This document shows, piece by piece, positions 1 to 5,580 of a stretch of DNA of 13,506 nt. The stretch is taken from assembly GCA_035375865.1 (NCBI GenBank), contig DAOSQO010000060.1, forward strand, positions 1 through 13,506, written 5' to 3'. A model generated the notes under the pieces. That model ran no database searches. It was not told the origin of the DNA and was given only the letters and a program-made list of their open reading frames with translations. The DNA comes from BRH-c25 sp029553855 (GTDB lineage: Bacteria > Bacillota > Clostridia > Lutisporales > Lutisporaceae). Every line of letters begins with the position of its first letter. The first letter of the stretch is position 1. Position numbers and translations under genes: made by a program.

Positions 1-97
1 CAGCAACAAGCCTGTGTATTATCCCATGAGTGCAGCCGGGACAATAGTGAAAAGGCTTTTCTGTAAGTCCCTTAGTCCTTTCAAATACAACTGCCAT
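1..97 (-). CDS. 2-oxoacid:ferredoxin oxidoreductase beta subunit, N-terminal fragment (VorA/KorB-like)
   Basis: This is the first 32 codons of a gene that leaves the window at the left edge. The ATG shares its A with the TAA stop of vorB (TAATG overlap), which suggests translational coupling, and an AGGGGGTG ribosome binding site lies 7-8 bases upstream inside vorB. The visible peptide begins MAVVFERTKGLTEKPFHYC and continues into CPGCTHG. That cysteine-containing motif is typical of the N terminus of the thiamine-diphosphate-binding beta subunit of 2-oxoacid:ferredoxin oxidoreductases. The beta subunit carries the TPP site and usually an iron-sulfur cluster, and works with VorB and the ferredoxin encoded just before it. 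A gamma subunit would be expected further left but cannot be seen. Confidence 0.85.
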   Translation of the reverse strand, partial: MAVVFERTKGLTEKPFHYCPGCTHGIIHRLVA

Positions 98-1164
98 TAT
101 TTTGCACCCCCTAATATCTTCTTGGCTTCCTCGGCAATAGCCTTGGGAGTCGGGAACATACCGCCTGTCCTACCATAAAAATATACAGGTTTCTTCCCGT
201 TTGCACCTATCTTTACATCTTCAACCATCTGCCCCATACTCATTTCAACTGACATAAAGGCTTTAACAGAGGCTTTTTCTGCTGCTTCCTCAATAGCCTT
301 ATATGGATACGGCCAGAGAGTTATAGGTCTGATAAGTCCTGCTTTTATTCCTTCTTTTGCAAGGGAGTTTATTGCATTCTTAACTATTCTTGCAGTTGTT
401 CCGTATGCCGCGAATACTATCTCTGCGCCTTCCAGATTGTAAGTATCAACCCGTACTTCATTCTTTTCGACTTCCGCATATTTATTAAACAAGTCAATAT
501 TATGCTTTTCACAATCAGCTGATTCTATGAAAAGAGAATTAATAATATTAGGCTTTCTCTTTCCCTTAGTACCGACTGTGGCCCATGTCTTTTCAGGTAG
601 ACTTCTCTTTTTTACTTCTTTGAATTCAACAGGCTCCATCATCTGTCCCATCATACCATCGCCAAGAATCATTACCGGATTTCTGTACTGATCTGCTATA
701 TCAAAAGCCTCCTGAACCAAGTCAACTGCTTCCTGAACAGATGCCGGCGCAAGAACGATTAATCTGTAGTCTCCATGTCCTCCGCCCTTGCAAGCCTGAA
801 AATAATCCGACTGTGCGGGCTGTATGCTTCCAAGTCCTGGGCCCCCTCTTACCATATTTACTATTACACAGGGCAGTTCAGAACCTGCAATATATGTTAT
901 ACCTTCCTGCTTCAGGCTTATTCCGGGGCTTGATGAGGATGTCATTACCCTTGCCCCTGCACCTGCCGCCCCGTATACCATATTTATTGCGGCTACTTCC
1001 GATTCCGCCTGGAGGAAGCATCCGCCGATCTGCGGCATTTTCATAGCCATATACTCAGGTATCTCGTTTTGCGGTGTTATAGGATAGCCGAAGAAAAACC
1101 TGCAGCCTGCCCTAATAGCTGCTTCAGCTACAGCCTCGTTGCCTTTCCATAATTCCTTTGCCAT
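97..1164 (-). CDS. vorB: 2-oxoacid (probably 2-oxoisovalerate):ferredoxin oxidoreductase alpha subunit VorB
   Basis: A 355-residue alpha subunit of a cytoplasmic, oxygen-sensitive 2-oxoacid:ferredoxin oxidoreductase. The enzyme oxidatively decarboxylates a 2-oxoacid with CoA to acyl-CoA, CO2 and reduced ferredoxin, and can run in reverse. Visible family motifs are YPITP (27-31), TSSSSPGISL (75-84) and RGGPGLGSIQ (106-115) in the pyrimidine-binding domain, followed by a C-terminal Rossmann-like domain with GRTGG near the end. Length is normal for the separate-subunit type. ATG is preceded by GGAGGT with a 10-base spacer. It follows the ferredoxin gene by 21 bases and overlaps the beta-subunit gene by one base. 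VorB-type sequence and linkage to ptb/buk favour branched-chain 2-oxoacids from Val, Leu and Ile; 2-oxoglutarate (Kor) is the main alternative and sequence alone does not decide it. Confidence 0.9.
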   Translation of the reverse strand: MAKELWKGNEAVAEAAIRAGCRFFFGYPITPQNEIPEYMAMKMPQIGGCFLQAESEVAAINMVYGAAGAGARVMTSSSSPGISLKQEGITYIAGSELPCVIVNMVRGGPGLGSIQPAQSDYFQACKGGGHGDYRLIVLAPASVQEAVDLVQEAFDIADQYRNPVMILGDGMMGQMMEPVEFKEVKKRSLPEKTWATVGTKGKRKPNIINSLFIESADCEKHNIDLFNKYAEVEKNEVRVDTYNLEGAEIVFAAYGTTARIVKNAINSLAKEGIKAGLIRPITLWPYPYKAIEEAAEKASVKAFMSVEMSMGQMVEDVKIGANGKKPVYFYGRTGGMFPTPKAIAEEAKKILGGAK

Positions 1165-1185
1165 TTAAGCTTCTACCTCCTTTTT

Positions 1186-1392
1186 TTACCTTTCTACCGT
1201 TATTACAACATCAGGACAAATTCTTGCACAAGATGCGCATCCTGTGCACTTGTCCATCTCTTTAACTGTTGCCGGATAATACCCTTTTGCATTAATCCTG
1301 TCCCTATCCATAACAACTATTTTGACCGGGCATGCTGTAGTGCAAAGTTCGCAGCCTTTGCATCTGTTTTCATCAAAAGTCACCTTAGCCAT
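1186..1392 (-). CDS. 2x[4Fe-4S] ferredoxin subunit of the 2-oxoacid oxidoreductase
   Basis: A 68-residue bacterial-type ferredoxin with two complete CxxCxxCxxxCP cluster motifs: Cys 11, 14, 17 and 21, and Cys 49, 52, 55 and 59. All eight ligands are present, so it should carry two low-potential [4Fe-4S] clusters. In four-subunit 2-oxoacid:ferredoxin oxidoreductases this delta-type subunit passes electrons from the TPP-containing beta subunit to soluble ferredoxin. Placement directly before vorB, with a 21-base gap, supports a dedicated subunit rather than a free electron carrier. The ATG follows AAGGAGGT with a 6-base spacer, a strong ribosome binding site. The 50-base gap to the ATPase gene upstream shows no terminator hairpin. 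Confidence 0.9.
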   Translation of the reverse strand: MAKVTFDENRCKGCELCTTACPVKIVVMDRDRINAKGYYPATVKEMDKCTGCASCARICPDVVITVER

Positions 1393-1442
1393 TGCCTGAC
1401 CTCCTTATAAATTTGTAATAGTTAAATACAAGGGTTCTATAA

Positions 1443-2117
1443 TTAGTTCTCCCAGGGTTTCTTCATATAAATTTCTATCGGCAATACTTCCCCCTGGAGT
1501 CCTTTTGGAAGCATATCAACCAATTCCTTTTCAACAACCACGTACTTTATCGGTAATTCTAAAACTTTGGAAACACTTTCGCACAACCTTTGACCCCTCA
1601 AAATATCCTCTACAGCAGTACAACCGCAAAGATGAGTATTGTTGACCAATGCAGTTACCTTCTGCAAAGAACTGTGCTCAATGGATCTCAGGTAGCTTAC
1701 CGCCCCGTCTACGGTATTGGTCTGGTGCCTGTTGGCATTCAGCACAAACATCATATCATAAGGCTCTTTGTCAAAATACTCATGATACCTTGCCAAAGCT
1801 CTTGCCCCGGCCATATCCCCGCCTACATCCAGTACAACCTCATAGGAAGTATCCTGAAGAACGGAATATATTTCAGGTGAAAGGGCAGGCAGGTCTCCGT
1901 GCACTCCCTTTATTGAAGATGCAATAACTCTTATGCCCTTTTCTACGAATCGGGGTTCAATTTCCCTTGATCGGAAATAAGGATTTACTATGTCCAAGTC
2001 TACTATTGCAGTCTTTTTCCCCTGGGCTGCAAGGCCAAAGGTATAGTTTACCGCAAACTCAGTCTTCCCACTTCCATAGTGTCCTGTTATTATTCGAATT
2101 CTTTTATCATCAAACAT
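1443..2117 (-). CDS. P-loop ATPase of unknown function within the vor operon
   Basis: A 224-residue cytoplasmic protein with a Walker A motif GHYGSGKT (12-19), a VDLDIVNPYF segment (39-48) and a Walker-B-like VVLDVGGD (94-101), the layout of SIMIBI/MinD-CobQ-type NTPases. The P-loop lacks the deviant KGGxGKT lysine of true ParA/MinD. A CGC pair (164-166) might bind metal but is unproven. The reading frame is open 29 codons further upstream, but ATG at 2117 is preferred: GGGGTGAT sits just before it, and the upstream part would run through a repeat-rich spacer. It lies between buk and the ferredoxin gene on the same strand. From context it could assist cluster or cofactor assembly, or regulate the oxidoreductase; I do not recognise a specific function. 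Confidence 0.8.
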   Translation of the reverse strand: MFDDKRIRIITGHYGSGKTEFAVNYTFGLAAQGKKTAIVDLDIVNPYFRSREIEPRFVEKGIRVIASSIKGVHGDLPALSPEIYSVLQDTSYEVVLDVGGDMAGARALARYHEYFDKEPYDMMFVLNANRHQTNTVDGAVSYLRSIEHSSLQKVTALVNNTHLCGCTAVEDILRGQRLCESVSKVLELPIKYVVVEKELVDMLPKGLQGEVLPIEIYMKKPWEN

Positions 2118-2141
2118 ATAATCACCCCATTTGGCCTGTAA

Positions 2142-2163
2142 CCCGTGTGCGGAACGGCACGGG
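2142..2163. repeat. Small stem-loop in the buk-ATPase spacer
   Basis: CCCGTG (2142-2147) is the inverted complement of CACGGG (2158-2163) with a 10-base loop. An alternative fold pairs GTGC with GCAC and CCC with GGG around a 2-base bulge and a 6-base loop. There is no T-tract on either side, so it is not an intrinsic terminator. The GC-rich, palindromic, non-coding character fits a dispersed REP-like element or an RNA processing site. It lies 25 bases before the ATPase start codon. Confidence 0.4.
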
Positions 2164-2197
2164 GGCACGTTTCCTGTTTGCTTCATACTCCCCAAAC

Positions 2198-2225
2198 CTC
2201 GCACCCCGTACCTCGTATCTCGTAC
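2198..2225. repeat. Degenerate heptamer tandem array 1 (CTCGTAC unit, 4 copies)
   Basis: Four consecutive 7-base units on the plus strand: CTCGCAC, CCCGTAC, CTCGTAT and CTCGTAC, exactly in register over 28 bases. The array begins 1 base after the stop codon of butyrate kinase 1 (stop at 2227-2229, minus strand). The bases CG at unit positions 3-4 are invariant. A related array lies at 9617-9644. Function unknown. Confidence 0.7.
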
Positions 2226-2226
2226 C

Positions 2227-3303
2227 CTATTTATATTCCTTAGCAGCTTCTTCGCCTCTCAGCACTCTTAATCCGCCCTCAGCTAAAGCTATCATCTCAT
2301 CCTCACCGGGATATATTCTTACATCGCCTATGAATTCTACCCTTTCTTTAATCCAATCCGTCAAGTTTTGATCATAAGCAAGGCCGCCGGTCAGACAAAC
2401 CGCATCTACCTTTCCTTCAAGTACTGCTGCACAAGCCCCTATCTCCTTGGCTACCTGATATGCCATAGCCTTGTACACAAGCTCTGCTTTTTTATCGCCT
2501 GCTTCAATCCTTTTTACAACTTCTCTGCCGTCATTGGTTCCAAGATGTGCAACAAGGCCTCCCTTACCCGTAACCTTCTTCTTCATTTCATCCATAGTAT
2601 ATTTGCCTGAATAGCAAAGCCCTATAAGGCCGCTTACAGGCAGGCCTCCTGCTCTTTCCGGAGAAAAGGGGCCTTCTCCATCAAGAGCATTGTTTATATC
2701 TACCACTCTGCCCTTCCTATGGGCCCCGACGGATATTCCTCCTCCCAGATGAGCTATAATCAGATTCAGGTCCTCATATTTGCTGTTTAATTCTGCCGCT
2801 GCCCTTAATGCAACTGCCTTCTGATTCAATGCGTGAAATATGCTTATTCTCTTTATTTCCGGTATTCCTGAAACCCTTGCCACCTCATCCATTTCATCCA
2901 CTACAACCGGATCTGCGATATATGCCGGTATGCCAAGCTGAGCTGCTATTTCATCGGCAATAACTGCCCCAAGATTTGATGCATGCTGCCCCATAGGAGC
3001 ATACTTAATATCTTCAACCATTTTAGAATTTACGATGTAGGTACCCCCTTCCATGGGTTTTAAAAGTCCTCCCCGCCCGACGACGGCACTGAGCTTGGCA
3101 ATGTTTATTCCGTTAGTATTTAAGGTATCAAGTATAACGTTTTTTCTGAACTCATACTGGTCTATTATTGTGGCATAGGGGGCAAGTTCCTCGTTTGAAT
3201 GTCTGAGGGTCTGCTCCAGCACAGGCTTCTCATTATCAAAAACAGCAATTTTGGTTGAAGTGGAACCCGGATTAATAATCAGTAATCTAAATACATCCTG
3301 CAT
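2227..3303 (-). CDS. buk: Butyrate kinase 1 (branched-chain fatty acid kinase)
   Basis: A 358-residue member of the acetate/butyrate kinase (ASKHA) family. It transfers phosphate from butyryl- or branched acyl-phosphate to ADP, giving the free acid and ATP. Visible motifs are NPGSTSTK (11-18, phosphate-1-like), VVGRGGLLKPM (74-84), AHLGGGIS (184-191), FSPERAGGLP (213-222) and LTGGLAY (304-310, adenosine site). Length is normal for Buk. The frame extends 11 codons upstream into ptb, but ATG at 3303 is preferred because AGGAGG lies 6 bases before it and the family begins about eight residues before NPGS. It follows ptb by 20 bases. It is a paralogue of the kinase at 4236-5318, sharing nearly all motif blocks but clearly diverged between them, so this is not a recent duplication. 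Substrate preference (butyrate, isobutyrate or isovalerate) cannot be read from sequence. Confidence 0.92.
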   Translation of the reverse strand: MQDVFRLLIINPGSTSTKIAVFDNEKPVLEQTLRHSNEELAPYATIIDQYEFRKNVILDTLNTNGINIAKLSAVVGRGGLLKPMEGGTYIVNSKMVEDIKYAPMGQHASNLGAVIADEIAAQLGIPAYIADPVVVDEMDEVARVSGIPEIKRISIFHALNQKAVALRAAAELNSKYEDLNLIIAHLGGGISVGAHRKGRVVDINNALDGEGPFSPERAGGLPVSGLIGLCYSGKYTMDEMKKKVTGKGGLVAHLGTNDGREVVKRIEAGDKKAELVYKAMAYQVAKEIGACAAVLEGKVDAVCLTGGLAYDQNLTDWIKERVEFIGDVRIYPGEDEMIALAEGGLRVLRGEEAAKEYK

Positions 3304-3323
3304 AACTATCCTCCTAAAACATG

Positions 3324-4232
3324 TTAATGCCGACATTTATCCGCCATTAGCGCCCCGACGGCAATGGAATTTAATTTGGTTTCATCTGAGTCGGAACGGG
3401 AGCTTAACACTACAGGCGCCTTTGCCCCTACTATAATTCCGGCAATTTTGGCCCTCGCAAAGTATACCATTGATTTGTAAAGAATATTTCCAGCCTCTAT
3501 ATAAGGAACCATCAAAATATCGGCATGGCCCGCGACGGGATGTGTCATCCCTTTGTGTCTTGCCGCCTCCGCTGAAACTGCAATATCCAGGGCAAAGGGG
3601 CCTCCAAGGATACAACCCTTTATCTCTCCCTCTTCGTTCATTCTAACGAGCTCTGCAGCATCTACAGTGGCCTGCATTTTGGGATTCACCTTCTCTACAG
3701 CTGCCAGTACTGCAACCTTTGGATTGCCGTTGCCTAAGGCATTGGCTACCTGTACGGCATTCTCGATTATCTGCTTCTTTTGCGCGAGATCCGGAGCTAA
3801 ATTCATGGCAGCATCCGTTATGTAAAACAGCCTTTCATAACCTGCCACGGAGAACACTGCAACATGAGAAAGGACATTCCCGGTCCTCAGTCCAATTTTT
3901 TCATCAAGTACAGCCTTCAGCACCAATGATGTATCAACAAGGCCTTTCATTACAATATGAGCTTTGCCTGCTGAAACCAGTTCAACAGCTCTTCTGCTTG
4001 ATTCGTTTTTATCTTTTACATCTATTACTTCGTATTTATCAATATCTATGCCGCATTCTTCTGAAACTTCAGCGATTTCATCCTTGTCGCCTATAAGTAT
4101 AGAATCTGCGATGCCTAACTTTCTTGCCATATCTACCGCACTCAGGACCTCTGTGTCCTGGGCTACTGCGACCGCCATAGTTTTGGGTCCCCGTCCTCTG
4201 GCGGTCTTAATAATACCATCAAAATCCTTCAT
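3324..4232 (-). CDS. ptb: Phosphate butyryltransferase (phosphotransbutyrylase)
   Basis: A 302-residue enzyme of the phosphate acetyl/butyryltransferase family, converting acyl-CoA + phosphate to acyl-phosphate + CoA. Recognisable blocks are MKGLVDT (95-101), TDAAMNLAP (139-147), GPFALD (211-216), the MVPYIEAGN segment (241-249) and PVVLSSRSDS (273-282). Length matches Ptb (about 300) rather than the longer Pta. The ATG lies 3 bases after the stop codon of the upstream kinase, and its AGAGGT ribosome binding site lies inside that kinase gene, so the two are probably translationally coupled. Placed between two butyrate kinases and upstream of a 2-oxoacid:ferredoxin oxidoreductase, it supplies the acyl-phosphate step of substrate-level phosphorylation. 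Confidence 0.93.
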   Translation of the reverse strand: MKDFDGIIKTARGRGPKTMAVAVAQDTEVLSAVDMARKLGIADSILIGDKDEIAEVSEECGIDIDKYEVIDVKDKNESSRRAVELVSAGKAHIVMKGLVDTSLVLKAVLDEKIGLRTGNVLSHVAVFSVAGYERLFYITDAAMNLAPDLAQKKQIIENAVQVANALGNGNPKVAVLAAVEKVNPKMQATVDAAELVRMNEEGEIKGCILGGPFALDIAVSAEAARHKGMTHPVAGHADILMVPYIEAGNILYKSMVYFARAKIAGIIVGAKAPVVLSSRSDSDETKLNSIAVGALMADKCRH

Positions 4233-4235
4233 TAT

Positions 4236-5318
4236 TTATTTTACCTCTTCCTCATATATCTTTGCTTTTTCTTCACCCTTAAGAACTCTATTTGCGCCTT
4301 CAGCCAATGCTTGCATCTCATCCTCGCCTGCATAGATTTTCACAGGTGCAATAAACCCTACCCTTCGGGCAATCCTTCCGCATAAAAGCTCTGAATATGC
4401 AAGTCCTCCCGTAAGAATAATTGAATCAATTTCTCCTTTTAGCACAGTTGCCATTGATCCGATCTCTTTTGCAATCTGATATGCCATAGCGTCAAAAATA
4501 AAGTCTGCGTTTTTATCCCCGCTTTCTATCATACTTACAACATCTCTGGCATCATTTGTCCCAAGATATCCTACCAAGCCTGCTTTTCCTACAGTCTTTT
4601 TCTTCATTTCGGACAGAGTATACTTACCTGAATAACACATTTTAATAATCTCACCAACAGGCAATCCCCCTGCCCGCTCAGGTGAAAAAGGCCCCCCATC
4701 GTTAGCACCATTTACATCCAATATTCTGCCCTTCGATAAAGGTGATATTGATATGCCTCCGCCAAGATGGGCTACTATAAAATTAACATCCTTTATATCC
4801 CTGCCCATGTCTTTTGCCGCTCTTCTGGCAACAGCCTTGATGTTTAGTGCATGTACCAATGACTTCCTTGGCAAATCGGGCATCCCGGAAATTCTTGCAA
4901 TTTCCTCAAACTCATCCACTGCAACAGGATCCACAATAAAAGCAGGTATTCCCTCCGGATCTGCCATTCCCTTTGCAATTATTCCTCCGAGGTTCGATGC
5001 ATGCTCGCCCTGCACTCCAATATTCAGGTCCTCAATCATAGCATCGGTAACCTTATAAGTTCCGCCGGGCATTGGTTTTAATAATCCGCCCCTGCCAACC
5101 ACTGCAGCAAGTTTTTCCGTGCCTATGCCTATCTCCTTTAACCAGCTTTGTATCATCTTCTCCCTATATTTGTGCTGATCTGAGATTTTAGCATACTTTT
5201 CCACTTCCTCAGCAGAATGGCTGAGGTTCTTTTGAACAGTATTCTTTTCACCTTTAAAAATTGCAACCTTCGTTGAAGTTGAACCCGGGTTAATTGCCAG
5301 TATATATTCCCTTGCCAC
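4236..5318 (-). CDS. buk: Butyrate kinase 2 (branched-chain fatty acid kinase), first gene of operon
   Basis: A 360-residue ASKHA-fold acyl kinase with NPGSTSTK (10-17), VVGRGGLLKPM (73-83), AHLGGGIS (183-190), FSPERAGGLP (211-220) and LTGGLAY (302-308). The longest open frame begins 33 codons earlier, but that extension contains the sigma-54 promoter and would give an atypically long N terminus. GTG at 5318 is preferred: AAGGAG lies 10 bases upstream and NPGS then falls at the family position. The predicted transcription start leaves a leader of about 30 bases. It performs acyl-phosphate + ADP to acid + ATP. Having two kinases around one ptb is unusual; they may differ in chain preference. 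The C terminus ends in an acidic EEEVK tail 3 bases before ptb. Confidence 0.92.
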   Translation of the reverse strand: MAREYILAINPGSTSTKVAIFKGEKNTVQKNLSHSAEEVEKYAKISDQHKYREKMIQSWLKEIGIGTEKLAAVVGRGGLLKPMPGGTYKVTDAMIEDLNIGVQGEHASNLGGIIAKGMADPEGIPAFIVDPVAVDEFEEIARISGMPDLPRKSLVHALNIKAVARRAAKDMGRDIKDVNFIVAHLGGGISISPLSKGRILDVNGANDGGPFSPERAGGLPVGEIIKMCYSGKYTLSEMKKKTVGKAGLVGYLGTNDARDVVSMIESGDKNADFIFDAMAYQIAKEIGSMATVLKGEIDSIILTGGLAYSELLCGRIARRVGFIAPVKIYAGEDEMQALAEGANRVLKGEEKAKIYEEEVK

Positions 5319-5358
5319 TGCCTCACAGCTCCTTACCCATTTTCTCACCATATATTTT

Positions 5359-5374
5359 AGCAAAAAGTGTGCCA
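5359..5374 (-). promoter_or_regulatory. Sigma-54 (-24/-12) promoter of the buk-ptb-buk-vor operon
   Basis: On the minus strand this reads TGGCACACTTTTTGCT, matching the RpoN consensus TGGCAC-N5-TTGCW at every defined position, with exactly 10 bases between the -24 GG and the -12 GC. The predicted start is near 5348, about 30 bases upstream of the GTG of butyrate kinase 2. The neighbouring gene encodes a sigma-54 activator with an intact GAFTGA motif, which strongly supports the call. Confidence 0.9.
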
Positions 5375-5518
5375 CATTTTCCGTCAAAAGAATGCAAAAA
5401 CCTATATTTAACCTCATTGGCTAAATACAGGTTTTAAATCTTTATAGTGCTTGTTTTCTATTTTAAAGAAATTTCATTATTCCCCCATCATTTAACTATC
5501 CACGTTATGAAAATACAT

Positions 5519-5580
5519 GTTTGCAAAATTATGCATGCAAGGTTTTGCATATAGCCTGGTATTTTGCAAACTATTGCAAA
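5519..5580. promoter_or_regulatory. Candidate upstream activating sequences (TTTGCAAA-type sites)
   Basis: The stretch contains two perfect TTTGCAAA palindromes (5520-5527 and 5563-5570), TTTTGCAT (5543-5550), TGCATGCA (5532-5539) and TTGCAAA (5574-5580). The GC centres of most copies are about 10 or 20 bases apart, so they face the same side of the helix. They lie about 170-230 bases upstream of the predicted sigma-54 start, a usual enhancer distance. The last copy overlaps the 3' end of the regulator gene. Binding by the adjacent activator is an inference from position and symmetry. Confidence 0.65.

Noticed and set aside
2118..2204. Extension of the ATPase by 29 codons
   Set aside because: It would translate the stem-loop and part of the heptamer array; the downstream ATG has a good GGGGTGAT site.
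5319..5417. N-terminal extension of butyrate kinase 2 by 33 codons
   Set aside because: The extension contains the sigma-54 promoter, lacks a ribosome binding site at its ATG and would make the kinase longer than its family; GTG 5318 has AAGGAG at good distance.
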